Counted from the stretch's first letter, positions 51,291-62,835 are shown. The stretch is 64,000 nt of DNA from Odontocerum albicorne (GCA_949825065.1 OX463847.1:35969789-36033788), one strand, 5' to 3'. Numbers and translations are program-made. The notes: a model not told the origin generated them from the sequence alone.

Positions 51291-51974
51291 TTGAGACATT
51301 TATTGATCATTCAATCAGCATCCCAGATATTTGTATTATTTAACTCATTCTACAATTTCATTATTCATATCAAGAGGACAATCATAAATTTTGATATATT
51401 CATTCTTACTCTAAAACTGAAGTATCAAACCAATTTGTTGCACTACTATTGGATATTTAGTGTTGCTAGTGTACCTCTGCTGTGTAGTTAACTCCTTTAT
51501 CAACTGTCTGCATTATTGCTAGCCTGTATTGGTCCATTGATTGCCAGGTTATTAACATTTCATTACAATAATTATACTTGAGAAAATGTAGAACCCTTGA
51601 CATTTGAAATGTCATGTCTCAAAGGGATGGGGTAACAGTTTTTTTTTACAAATCGAATAGTTTTTTATAAATCGAAAATTGTTTTTCTCTAAACTGACGT
51701 TTTAATTCCTAATTTTCATTATACTGACTTTCTAATGTATTGTATGATTTGTATCTATCTTTAAATAGGCCAAGATCTACTATGAATTAATACTAATTAA
51801 GAAAATTTAGTTTTAAGTATAAAAAAAATTTAAATTCAATTATCGTATACCCCATCCCTAGCCAATGCAGACTAATGTAGTGACTTTTGACAAACGTCAC
51901 CAAATATTATTTGATTTTAACAAACTGCCACATTTTTGATAATTTGTAACAAGATGTATTAATTTGTCATTATT

Positions 51975-52120
51975 GTTAGATTTATGTAATGTATTTACCT
52001 AAATAACTTGCTATTTATTAGAATCGAGGCTTACATTAAAGTTGATAAAATAATTAAAATTACTGAACGTCATTACAAGATTGCATTGGGGCAAAATTGT
52101 GAACTGTCACAGGGACCATG
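51975..52120. repeat. MITE-2, right half
   Basis: Matches 23550-23690 (TTACCTAAATAACTTGCTAT, AAAATAATTAAAATTACTGA, TTGGGGCAAAATTG, CTGTCACAGG). The left arm is missing. Confidence 0.75.
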
Positions 52121-52129
52121 CTTTATTTT

Positions 52130-53330
52130 CTCAAGTATAGTAGATTATAATAATTTTAACATTTTATTATAATAATTAGTAGATTATAATAATAAAATAA
52201 TTAACAGATTGATTAAGTAGTTAAAACTCATATTTTTCTGAGTAGGTTTAATTGTTATGGGGAAATTCAGGTGTTTGAAAATGAAACACAATAAATTTAA
52301 TTCTTATTTTACTTATAATTAATATATTTAAAATAATTTATTGTACTTTTATATACAATGGCTTATAAATGAACACAGTTGTAGAAAAATAATAGGTATA
52401 TCTTCACATACAATACTTGTCCAAGGTGGGTTGCAAAACAAAGTAAACAAGATATTATGGAATGCAAACATCTATATGGTAAGCATAGTTTATGGTATAA
52501 TACTTCTAGGATACATTGAAACCTTACTATGGGCAGCTTTTGATTTGATTCTTGACATTAATTCTCCAATAATAATTGCTGTTTACAGCAGAAATATATA
52601 TTTTTTAATTGCAGCCTTGTTTCAGAAGCAATAAAATGTATTAATTGTCTTATTATTTCGGCTTATCCCGATACAGAAATGTTGTAATGGTATTTAAATA
52701 AATGTCAAATTATTTTGAAGCATGAATTTCACAAATGAATCATGTATTGAAATTCGTGATAAAGTTATCGTAGATACACTCTGAATGGTTTAGATGTCTT
52801 ATACTCTAATTATTTCAAGAATGGACTGAAATTTGACAAAGTTAGATGAATTTATTAGCCCTGCTTCGTGTTTAGAGTTTTATTTGATTCCTTGTGTTCT
52901 AAATATAAAAATGCACAAAAAGACCTAACTAACAGATTTCTTATAATTTGCTTCAAAACTGCATCAAAGCTCCATTGATTTAAATGACCTTAACACCTTT
53001 TGTTATTTCCCATATTTTGAGCTATATTGATTTATCACTGTATATTTGTAATCAAGATAAAACATTTTTAAGTTATCAGGAAAGCTCTACTGACTGGGGA
53101 AAAATAACACAACCCTTGATACACTTTACAGCCTTTTGATTAACTTACACAAATTTTTACACTGCCAAATATATAAAATTCTGCAAAATCAAAAACTGCC
53201 TTATGTACAGGTGTGAATGTACTCTTACTGTTTTTTCACACTTCAATAGAACTTGGATAGGGCATACACTGTAACATTTTAAATATGATTTTTAAGTGAA
53301 AATAAGAAATAAATTGCTTCAAAAATTAGT
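52130..53330. other. Intergenic, nothing recognised
   Basis: AT-rich. A 97-codon frame at 52341-52634 has no recognisable domain and no codon pattern that convinces me it is a gene. Confidence 0.4.
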
Positions 53331-53399
53331 TTGTTTGTTTCAAATTGTCTACAGAGGGAAATTAAGGTTTTTTTTAATTTTTTTTTTTTATCCACTTTG

Positions 53400-54050
53400 C
53401 ACGGATTTCTCCTGTTACACAAAGAGGGTTTGCTTCTAGCGTTAGCTTATTCGTTAGGAATAATATCAGCCAGGATTCTTCTCATACTGCTAGAGGGTAC
53501 CGAGAATATATCAACCGTGTCATTCAGTTGGTTCAATATCTCTATACCACGCGTGACTGAGTGTTTAGCCATGATATTCGTCCTGTAAGTTGGTATGTAG
53601 AACAGAGGGTGATTCCTTGCACGGATATATTTATTGGGTACATATAAACTTAGTGCTTCTAGAATCGCGGGACAGTTAAAGGAACCTTGGAAAACCTTTA
53701 TTAGGAATATCGCAATGGATTCTTGCCTTCTTGTTTCAAGGCTTCTATAGTTACACACCGTGAGAAGTTACACACAGCGAACAATAAACATTTCGAGTGA
53801 CTTATGGAATTTTGAATGTCGTCTATTAATATGAGGAATAGTAGGGGACCTAAATTGGATCCTTGTGGTATACCAGATCTTGCGATAAATTCCACAGAAG
53901 ACTTATTATTATTGACTTCTTGTCAGCTTTGCGATTTAGTTTAATACCGTTTTGTAATCCAGATTTGATTCCTGGTACTCTTTGAATTGTTTTCTTTAAA
54001 CCTTTGAATTTATTGTTGTACTGGTGATTAGTAACTGCAAATTGAAAAAT
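53400..54050 (-). pseudogene. LINE reverse transcriptase relic near the GUSB-B 3' end
   Basis: Minus-strand frames read ARSGIPQGSNLGPLLFLILI and DDIQNSISHSKCLLFA (RT motifs around the active site), then RRQESIAIFLIKVFQGSFN, SLYVPNKYIRARNHPLFYIP and RGIEILNQLND. The YADD region is damaged. It ends about 275 bp from the GUSB-B stop. Confidence 0.8.
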
Positions 54051-54324
54051 CATTGATTATTATAGCATCCATAAAAGTTCTTATGTAAACTTTATAATAA
54101 TCTATGATTTTTCTATCCTGAATTTAAAAAAATTTATCCTGAATTTCAAAATTATCAGAATGTTGGCTGTATTTAGCAATTTTTCCTTGGTTAAAATTAT
54201 CGCTACATAAAATTTGTATCCTAAAATTCTATTCAAAGTGTGAAACTGACCAAAATGATTTGACAACTGATAAATACATGTGTATGTGTTTTTCTAAATT
54301 AAATTTCTTATTCTATTTGAAGGA

Positions 54325-54509
54325 TCACAGTTCTGTTTTGTACTTGGACTCATCTGGCACCAGATAAGGCAAAATATCGTCCGGTGGAGTGACTCCATCG
54401 AGCAGCTTGGCCAGCAGGTGATATCTAGCTCGCAAGTGGTGCGCTGATGCCTTGGGTTGGCGCTCTCTTGTGAAGATGCCCTTTTTGTTGCCGCCCACTC
54501 GTGTAATAG
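54325..54509 (-). CDS. GUSB: GUSB-B exon 13 (C-terminus)
   Basis: 185 bp, acceptor TTTTTACAG, stop TGA at 54327-54325. Codes [20 protein letters not shown] and ends in KYKTEL; 49 of 60 residues match copy A. Confidence 0.95.
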
Positions 54510-57500
54510 CTGTAAAAAATTATGCGGGAAACTTTATTTATAGGTAACGATGGATAAAATGGCTTATTGTATAGCAGGTTTAATCCTTTTAATCCCACGG
54601 GGCCGATTATCAGCCCCAACCTGTGTATGCGAATAATCCCACGGGGCCGATCATCGGTCTCAAAGTTTTCATTCAAGTGTTTATGATGAATAAAAAAAAA
54701 AAAATTTTTTTTTTTTTAATATGAAAATTACTTATTATTTTAAACTCTACAGGGAGGTCTCCACAAAAAACATTGGTTTTAAAACTAAATATTAACTGAG
54801 ATAAAAAATAAAATATAAACTACTGTTTTTTGCCCAAAAATGCTTGGGATTTTTCACACATTTTATGCAAAATATGCTGGGATTAAAAGGGCTAAGAAAG
54901 ATAATACATATATGGCTTTCATAGCGCTACTTTGCAATAAATGATTACATCAAGAGGGTTTTAGTTCTGAATTTATTAAGCCAATCAATCAATTAAGATG
55001 TTTAACAGTTTATTTTTCTAATGACACTGATAATCTTGCCTCGGATACTTGAGCATATACCTAAATTATTTTTCTAATGGCACTGATAATCTTGCCTTGG
55101 ATACTTGAGCATATACCTAAATTATTTTTCTAATGGCACTGATAGTCTTGCCTCGGATACTTGAGCATATACCTAAATTATTTTTCTAATGACACTGATA
55201 ATCTTGCCTCGGATACTTGAGCATACACCTAAATTATTTTTCTAATGGCACTGATAATCTTGCCTTGGATACTTGAGCATATACCTAAATTATTTTTCTA
55301 ATGGCACTGATAATCTTGCCTTGGATACTTGAGCATATGCCTAAATTATTACGATAAAATAATAACTAAGAATAATAAATCCAATGGGGTTAGTAAAGAA
55401 AATCCAAAAGGAAATATTTAAATATATATATATTTAAAGACAGAAAGCTTATGGTTTAAGGCCAATGCTCATTTAGGAACTCCTGGTTTGGTTTCCAGTG
55501 AATTTACTTCTGGAATGGTTTTACATGGTTCTTAATATACAAATTCAGATAGTTCTTAAGAGATAATCTTTGAGTTTATGCTATTGAGATCTATCCTTCA
55601 TACGATTTGCAGTCAAAAGAAGCAAATAGGTACTTCTACCCAAAATACGCCAGGGCTCGGAAAGTCCTATTGTATTACCTATTGAACATTCAATTTAAAA
55701 TATAAACACTCAAACTTATTCTCGTCTTAATTATACTGCTCAAGTATTGATGGGAAGCTGTTTATAACTTACTAAAAAACATATGAACTATTAAATATGG
55801 AAGCTGAAAATAATGAGACAAAATTTTCAAACAAAATTAGAAAGGCCGAATAAACATAAAGGAAGGAATAGAATTATTAGAAATGTCTAAATCATTACAT
55901 TTTTTTTAAATATAATGAATAAAATGATTTTGTAATTTGTTTTGTCAAACTTTGTTTATTCCACTTTATGTAACGGTATAACCCTACCGGAAAATGATCT
56001 TGTTTCATAAAACACTGATGTAAAAACTTACTTTGGTCAGTCTTAAAATCAGCAAAATTCCATATGAATTCACCAATAAAGAATCCACTCTTTCTCAGTT
56101 CATCAAATGCTTTAAAGTGCCTAGACAACAGTTGCAACTGAAACTCTTCAGACCACACAAATTCTGGATGCTGTAATACAAAAATGAAATACGCTAAAAT
56201 TTGACTATATATGAATTGGAAGAATCGTGGAGATCTACAAAGCTGAAAATTCAAGTAAAACTTGCATGCCAAGAATGGCATAACTTAAGCACATGAATCA
56301 GAAGACTTCTTGCCAAAATATAATCAAATTGAATATGACATACTTAAAATATAATCATTAATTGTTTATTCCACGAAGCAAGTAAAAATGAAGAAAAATA
56401 TTGGTAGAATACTTAGGTCAAATGAGGTAAAATGGTGGTCAACTGTTAAAATTTGCTGTTATTTAATGAAGAATCAATCTTGAAAGTAGCATAAATAAAA
56501 TATGATGTCATAGTAAGATTATTAATATCTAAAAATTACTAAGGCCGTGGCCACACCAAAGTGCTTCGCTAGGTGATACGTGACTAATATATTTCATGCA
56601 TGGCCACACCAGTGCTTCGCACAAATTCATTTGACATTTGGGAGCGGTTGAGTCAACAAACGATGCCACACTCAAAACTAACCAATTTCATTACAACTTA
56701 ACTTATCTTTATTTGCTTCTGGTGACAATAAAATGGTGGAAATATGTTCAGACTGTGCGCTTGATGAAGTGCAACAGTTTGCTCATTACAGTCACAAGGT
56801 GGATGACAATCATACTCGATCATGAGCCTATAGTATCAAAAATAAATAATAAGAATACTATATACCTGAAAAGTTACTAAGATCCAAAAGTTTCCAGTCT
56901 AAACAATTTAGAGTATGCATGGACATGCTGGCCACGTCCATCATATGGTTAGGTGATGTTACAGTTCAAATTTGAAACCTTCTCCCTCAGTAATATGTTA
57001 ATTAGAGTCCATAAAGACATGTTGTTTCATTATATTCTACAATGTTAAAAATTGAATATCCGCAGTTATCTATGTTAGTTTCTTTCAAAAGAAGGTTGAA
57101 ATTAAATTACGTTTAGATGCTGAAATTATTTAATTTCTGCCAGAATTTTCTTTTCTTTTGAAAGAAACTTGAAAGTCGTGTGATATTGAGTTTTTAACAT
57201 TTCAGCATATAATAAAAAAAGACGCATTCTATCAGCTCTAGTTGACACACTACTGAGGGTAGAGGTATCAAATTATAAATATAATATCCTCTGACCATGC
57301 GTTGGATGCGACCGGCGGGTTTGTCTACACTTCACTCTCTAACATGCTCAGGCTGAAAACTTTTGGACCTCAGTGGTATGATACTTGCTACGTAATCTGA
57401 GATATCATTAGTTATCCTGAAGTATTTACATCTGATTAGATTCATGATTTTGGATTGGGCTGATAAACTCTAAGGCTGAGGCCACACCAAAGTGTTTCGT

Positions 57501-60500
57501 TAGGTATTAAGCTAGGTTTTACGTGACTCATATACTAGGTGACTTCATGCTTGGCCACACCAAAGTGCTACGCACAAATTCATTTGACATTTTTCTATAA
57601 TTTGCTCAATGGGTTCCACAAAGGCTCGCTTTTATACACAGCTGTCATTAAAACTTTCGCCATCTTGTAAATTAACCAACACGTCTGTTCGCTAGGATGA
57701 CTAATCGTCATGCAATGTGGCGCAAAGCGTGCAGTGTGGCAACTGCGTATGCAGTACGTTGGTTTGCTAAAACATGTCGTGTAACTCGCAACATAGCTCT
57801 AAGCATCAAGCGAGGCTCCTTCCTGTGTGGCCGAGGCCTAAGGTTTCTGAAGTTTCTTAGACACTAGAGAAGAAAATAATTAAAATAGTTCCTTACAATG
57901 TGAAGCCCGGTCAATGTATCAGCTCCATATTCAGACATGAGGACAGGTTTATTGTACTTGTCGTGCCAGGCTTTTGCTTCCGCCACCACTCTTCCCGTTA
58001 TCATGTCTAGTCTTCCAGTGTTACTGTACCATCCATTGTATCTGTTGAAGCTTATAATGTCTAAATGTTTGCCCTAAAAAAATCACAATAAAAAATATAG
58101 TTTATATTAAAAGCAGTCATATATTGGGTCCTTACATGTGAAATTGGCGTTTTGTTTGGGAGGAACATAAAGTTGATTTTTTTTTAATATAATATATTTA
58201 TTTAATCAAAGTATGTACCATTGCTATCTATGCACTTTTGCCATCTCATAGGTAGTTCATCGATCCCTTTACTAAAAAAACCATTCGGACGGGAATCAAT
58301 AAAATCTTTGAAGTCGGTTTGGACTGCCCCATCGGAGTTGAATTTTTTCCCTTGCAAGAAGTTATCCAAATTTCGAAAAAAATAGTAATCTGTTGGGGCA
58401 AGGTCCGGAGAGTACGGTGGATGTCTTAGACATTCCAATTGAAGCTCTTCTAATTTGGTAGCCGTCTGTTGTGCAGTATGTGGTCTAGCGTTATCATGAA
58501 GCAGCAGTGGCCTAGAGCGATTAACCAGCCTCGGTTGTTTAGCAGCTAGCTTTTCCATCATGGTTTGCAGTTGCTGACAATAGACGTCTGCCGTAATCGT
58601 CTGGCCAGATTTAAGAAAGCTGTAGTGAACGACACCAGCACTAGTCCACCAAACGCTCACAAGTAACTTTTTTGGAGTCAATTTTCGCTTGGGGCATGGT
58701 TTGGCTGGTTCGGCAGGGTTCAGCCATTGCGATGAGCGCTTCCGATTATCATACAGGATCCACTTTTCATCACAGGTAATGATTCGATTCAAAATCCCTT
58801 CATTATTGTGCCGGTTGAGTAATGCAACGCAGCAGTCAACGCGCGTTTGTTGATTTGCTTCACTCAATTCGTGAGGTACCCACCTTTCAAGCTTTTTCAC
58901 CTTCCCAATTTGCTTCAAGTGGATTAAAACAGTTTTATCACTAACACCGCAGCCTGCAGCTAACTCGGACGTGGTTTGCGATGGATCCGCTTCCACAATA
59001 GCCTTCAATTCTTCATTATCAACTTTCTCACGGGGCTTGTTCTGCAGGTCGAAATTTCCAGAACGAAAACGTTGGAACCAAAAACGCACTGTGTTTTCTT
59101 TTGCGGCACCGTCGCCATACACATCATTAATCCTTCGAGCCGTTTCTGCAGCACTGGTGCCACGGTGGAAGTCGTACTCGTAAATAACGCGATATTTCAA
59201 GTTTTCCATTTTGTAAACTGAGTGACGCAAAGAAAAAAAACAATTGAGGAAAAAACAAATGAATTATAATTTTCGAAACACAAATACTTGAGTAAATAGC
59301 TGTATAAATTTGAATTTGAAATTCCTAACCAAAGAGAAGATATTTGAGATCAAAGTTGCCGGTACGGCAAAACGCCGGTTTCGTATGTGGGGACCTAATA
59401 TCTATATACCAGGAAAATAAATAAAACTATAGTAAAACACTTAAATTATGTCCCTGGAATTTGGGCTTTTATTCAATGAACATTTTTTCTGATTGATTTT
59501 TTCTGATTATTTTTATGATTTCTTTGTTTTGTTTTTTTTTCGAATGACATATAACCTTTACTATTTTGTTTTACTTTTGGAGCTCATTTTTTAATTTGTA
59601 AAAAAACGGACACAACTTATGTTAACACCTAATAATACATTTGACATCTTTTAAATTTTTGCAAAACATAAATTTTTAAGTGACAAGTAGCCGATGAGCA
59701 TACATGTATGTATTATATTATATTTTGTTACAAATGCAAAATTAAGTTTATTTGTTTGGAAAATGAAATTGAGGTAAATATATATATTTTTTTATAAATA
59801 GACGAAGTGTTTGTTTTAGAGAATACCATCCATATTTGTAATAAAAATGTCATAACCCCTATTTAGATTTACCCTCAAGTCAATTGCTAATTGGAATATT
59901 AAAATATATACTCACGGCTTTGTCTTCATTGAAAGCTCTTGCCAATGCTATTGTGACAGGTCTTGATGAGTCTAAAGATCTGACATGTTGTGCAACCTTG
60001 CTGAAATTCAATTATTTTATTTATTCATTTATTTACAGACAGAACAGTCTTTTAGTCATTTCAAGTAAATTTACTGTTATGATATAAGATGAAAAATTTT
60101 AGAGGTAAATAGTTTTCACAAATTGAGGTATCAATAAACCTTGGAATATACCATAAGCAATGAATGCATTGATATGGCAAATGTTTAAACTAAATATAAA
60201 TCTTTTGAAACCCAGGGGCCATATGCAACCCCCCTTTCTGGTTTGAAATTCGTTAAAAGTGTTTTACAACAAACAATATTAGTTTCGTTGTATTTAGACA
60301 AAATCCAGAAAAATCTGGTCAAGATTGAAAAAGCCATAAAATCCTTAAGCCATAAAATCTTACATTGGAACATAAACCTCATATACTTTCTTTTAACCTA
60401 CTTAAGAAATTTTGATTTGTTAGTGTTTAAAACTGTTGTAATAGGGTTCTAGTTCTACTATTTAGAAAGTGATATTTATCATTTTAACAGTTAATAATAA

Positions 60501-61349
60501 GCTGGTTATGGGTATTTTACAATCTTTCTATCTTCAGATAGATGGTTGGAAGAGGTGCCACATAATATATAATAGTATACAGTAATATTGTATACAGTAA
60601 TAAGCCCACCAGGTTATTACTGTATACAATCAAAGTTTAATATGATATATGGTAATAATACAATAGTCTTATTTTGTAAAAGGTATGGTAGATAAGAGTT
60701 AGTGATCACCATTAACCAGAAATAGCGGCTTTTAAATACTACCTCGGTTATATTACACAAACCAGACTATGGAAATTATCTTCCTACATCATTATCTGAT
60801 TATAATAATGTTGATGTAATTTAAAAAATTTGACAGTTTTACCAGCAAAGGTCTGGGGCATCATCATTAAACCACAACCCAGGATGAGTCTTGGCTGCCG
60901 GTTGAATTTTATACCACTTATTTCTATCAGCAGCATTGCTCCTTCATTTGGTTATATTCAATGTGCGGCAGTTCTCTGTCACACCATCCAGCCATCTCAG
61001 TTTTGGTTTTCCCACTCTAGTATACCTCATTGGATTGTTCAGTATAAGTGCCCAAGCCAGCACAGTAGTTTGGGAATAGTAGAGATGTAATTTATTATTG
61101 ACATCTTGTTTTTAGATCACATTCCACCAGATTTACCAAGTAGTTTTTAGCTTTTTGTTTTTAAAATTGCCAACCAATTATGATTTTAAATGAGAAAGAA
61201 CTTACCCAAAGTAGTCATCCGCAGCTACCAAATGTGTTCTGGGCTCATTGGCAATAGACCACATGATGACACTGGGGTGGTTCTTATCCCTCTTGATCAG
61301 TTCTGTCAGTGAGTCCATATGCTTAGATAGAAGCGGGTCCGAATAGAGG
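54325..61349 (-). CDS. GUSB: Beta-glucuronidase, copy B (GH2), 3' part of a tandem paralogue
   Basis: Second GUSB gene, head-to-tail with copy A and cut by the right edge of the window. Five exons are visible: 61349-61206, 60000-59916, 58073-57897, 56170-56032 and 54509-54325. Each has exactly the length and phase of its copy A counterpart, intact GT/AG sites and no stop before the final TGA. It keeps ANEPR and SEYGA, so both catalytic Glu residues remain. By hand count it matches copy A at 192 of 240 residues. Exons 1-8 must lie beyond 64000 if the gene is complete; I see no exon 8 homologue between 61350 and 64000. Intron 10 carries a full-length mariner. The likely product is a second lysosomal or secreted glucuronidase; its substrate is unknown. 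Confidence 0.92.
55016..55350. repeat. 56-bp tandem array in GUSB-B intron 12
   Basis: Six units TTATTTTTCTAATGGCACTG plus 36 bp, differing at only a few positions. Confidence 0.92.
55930..55990. repeat. Foldback-5, one-arm fragment
   Basis: TTGTAATTTGTTTTGTCAAA, GTTTATTCCACTTTATGTAA, TAACCCTACCGG: a single arm, flanked by AAAATGAT on both sides, about 40 bp from the exon 12 donor of GUSB-B. Confidence 0.75.
56032..56170 (-). CDS. GUSB: GUSB-B exon 12
   Basis: 139 bp, acceptor TATTACAG, donor GTAAGT. Codes [15 protein letters not shown] and [18 protein letters not shown]; 38 of 46 residues match copy A. A fragment of a foldback repeat begins about 40 bp past its donor. Confidence 0.95.
56541..56645. 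repeat. MITE-4 end fragment
   Basis: AAGGCCGTGGCCACACCAAA, ATGCATGGCCACACC, GCACAAATTCATTTGACATT parallels the left part of 57474-57842. Confidence 0.7.
56878..57372. mobile_element. MITE-3, best full copy, in GUSB-B intron 11
   Basis: About 495 bp with long inverted arms: GATCCAAAAGTTTCCAGTCT at the left and, inverted, AGGTCCAAAAGTTTTCAGCC at the right; the centre has TTTCTTTCAAAAGAAGG and its inverse. Copies or parts at 11414, 21625, 29952 and 30822. No coding capacity. Confidence 0.8.
57474..57842. mobile_element. MITE-4 in GUSB-B intron 11
   Basis: About 369 bp. Ends CTAAGGCTGAGGCCACACC and, inverted, CTTAGGCCTCGGCCACACAG. It ends about 55 bp from the exon 11 donor. Superfamily unassigned. 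Confidence 0.75.
57897..58073 (-). CDS. GUSB: GUSB-B exon 11 (nucleophile Glu)
   Basis: 177 bp, phase 0-0, acceptor TTTTTTAG, donor GTAAGG. Codes [20 protein letters not shown] and [13 protein letters not shown]. Its acceptor lies 50 bp from the end of the intronic mariner. Confidence 0.94.
58124..59398 (-). mobile_element. Full-length mariner in GUSB-B intron 10
   Basis: 1275 bp between TA dinucleotides at 58122-58123 and 59399-59400. Terminal repeats of about 31 bp (TTRGGTCCYYACATRYGAAA, YYGGCGTTTTG) agree except for seven transitions. It carries one intact transposase frame. The length and structure are those of an autonomous mariner. Confidence 0.95.
58202..59230 (-). CDS. Mariner transposase, intact
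   Basis: Cut-and-paste DNA transposase of the IS630-Tc1-mariner group. An open frame of 342 codons; the second Met (59209, [20 protein letters not shown]) is the likelier start and gives 335 residues, near the family's usual 345. The N-terminal paired-like helix-turn-helix domains run to about residue 110 ([34 protein letters not shown]), followed by the WVPHEL linker motif. The catalytic DD34D triad is present: [16 protein letters not shown] and [13 protein letters not shown], with exactly 34 residues between the last two Asp. The C-terminus ends [14 protein letters not shown]. It resembles the cecropia/Hsmar1 lineage. No stop or frameshift seen; activity is not shown. Confidence 0.95.
   Translation of the reverse strand: MRHSVYKMENLKYRVIYEYDFHRGTSAAETARRINDVYGDGAAKENTVRFWFQRFRSGNFDLQNKPREKVDNEELKAIVEADPSQTTSELAAGCGVSDKTVLIHLKQIGKVKKLERWVPHELSEANQQTRVDCCVALLNRHNNEGILNRIITCDEKWILYDNRKRSSQWLNPAEPAKPCPKRKLTPKKLLVSVWWTSAGVVHYSFLKSGQTITADVYCQQLQTMMEKLAAKQPRLVNRSRPLLLHDNARPHTAQQTATKLEELQLECLRHPPYSPDLAPTDYYFFRNLDNFLQGKKFNSDGAVQTDFKDFIDSRPNGFFSKGIDELPMRWQKCIDSNGTYFD
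59916..60000 (-). CDS. GUSB: GUSB-B exon 10
   Basis: 85 bp, acceptor AATTTCAG, donor GTGAGT. Codes [20 protein letters not shown] and ends in NEDKA. It differs from copy A at 12 of 28 residues, far more than any other shared exon. Confidence 0.92.
60001..61205 (-). other. GUSB-B intron 9: SINE-A tail and LINE relic
   Basis: About 60535-60645 is a SINE-A tail (ATGGTTGGAAGAGGTGCCAC, AATAAGCCCACCAGG) with an internal ~35-bp duplication. About 60875-61060 parallels the 3' end of the LINE at 45044 (CACAACCCAGGATGAGTCTT, CATCCAGCCATCT). The rest is AT-rich. Confidence 0.6.
61206..61349 (-). CDS. GUSB: GUSB-B exon 9 (acid/base Glu)
   Basis: 144 bp, phase 2-2, acceptor ATCATTTAG, donor GTAAGT. Codes [14 protein letters not shown] and [16 protein letters not shown]. 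It differs from copy A at 8 of 47 residues, four of them clustered just after NEPRT. Confidence 0.93.
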
Positions 61350-62609
61350 CTAAATGATAAAACAGATGAGAGAATATCTAAGGAAACCCTGGGAAATAGC
61401 AATAAATCTGCATTAGCAAGTATAGAAATGTAACATGGTGGTCATTTAAAATATTGCCAAATCATGCAAATAAGCTTTAAATATTCCATCTAATTATCTA
61501 GATAAGCTAATAAATATTGCACACGGAGAATACTTATTAGTGAGTGATTCAATTTCAACGATTCGTATTTGGTGATTTAATGATTACATTATGTGTTTTA
61601 GCATATGTCAGTTTCCATTTATAATAATTTATTTGAGATATGTTAGTTCGAGATTTTGTACTCATTTATGTAAGATATTTTACATAATTGTGCCATTGTG
61701 TGGCAATAAGTATTATTTATATGTGATAGAACCAATTTTCATATTTGCTAGTACTAAGTTCCTTTTATATATTTGTGACAGTTTTCATAAGGTGACAGAT
61801 GTTTCTTGTGTTAGTATATGTTTGCATACAGCGATTCTAGTTTCTTGCATCTGTTGGTGTTAGTTTCAATAATGTTTAATTTCTATATTGATGGCCATTT
61901 TCACTTGTTAGTTCATATGTCTTTGATGTGTTTCATATGAATTTCACGTGAACAGTTTTCATATAAATTTTTTCGTTAAAAATTATTTGATGTCTGGTTC
62001 ACTCATTACTTCTCAATTCGATTACCACAAGTAATTCAAACTTTTTCTTAATGGTTTGCAATGTTGTATGTGATAATGTATGTTTGTTTATTTACATTTT
62101 CCCAAATATCAACATTTCTTTGGGTTTTGTTTAGTTTAGAATCCTATTTCAGTGTCAATTGAATCATATTTTATTGATTGGAAATTTTATTTCATATGTT
62201 AATTTCAATTCTGATGTAAAAATGTTAATATTTTATTACATTTTAAATTTCTCAGTATGCAATATATATTTACAACCATAAGCACCATGTATACATTACC
62301 AACTTTATTTAATCTCAGATGGGGTGACAAAGAATGCAGACACAGTTGGTGCTCCAAATTGGAGAGCTGGAGCAGAAGATAAGGCAGATTAAGGTATTTG
62401 AGTAAGCTGAAATCTATAAGAGGCTGCAGTGTATGATGATGGTGGTTATTACCAATATGTATATAAAAATAATAAACTACTATTTCATAGAAAAAAGCAT
62501 GCAAAAATAAAATCTTTTGAAATCAAATAATATAGAACAAGATCTTCCAAAAAATATGGAAAGTTAACATGTTTCTTATTCGGGGATAAAATAAGATACA
62601 TGCATCGCA

Positions 62610-62835
62610 TCATACTATTTGTCTCTTGAGGTAGGTAGAGAGAAACACCAATTTTTCTATCATGACAATTATTTCTCCTCCTCTACGCCCATACATCTTT
62701 TCATACAGTTCTTATGGTTTCGTTTACTATTTACCTTTCCATTTTTAAAAACTATATTCACTTGGTCCAGCTTTATTTCCTCCGTCTTTTCTACCAAGAC
62801 TCTCGCTCACATTTGTATTGTCAGTTGTGCATAAC
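62610..62835 (-). pseudogene. RTE-like LINE 3' end relic
   Basis: GAGGTAGGTAGAGAGAAACA, CTACGCCCATACATCTTTTC, then TATTCACTTGGTCCAGC. Same family as 40945-41100, minus strand. Confidence 0.55.

Noticed and set aside
52341..52634. 97-codon hydrophobic frame as a membrane protein gene
   Set aside because: AT-rich composition makes Ile/Leu-rich frames likely by chance; no domain, splice context or homology recognised.
58971..59221. Plus-strand frames opposite the mariner transposase
   Set aside because: Antisense shadows of the 342-codon transposase frame.
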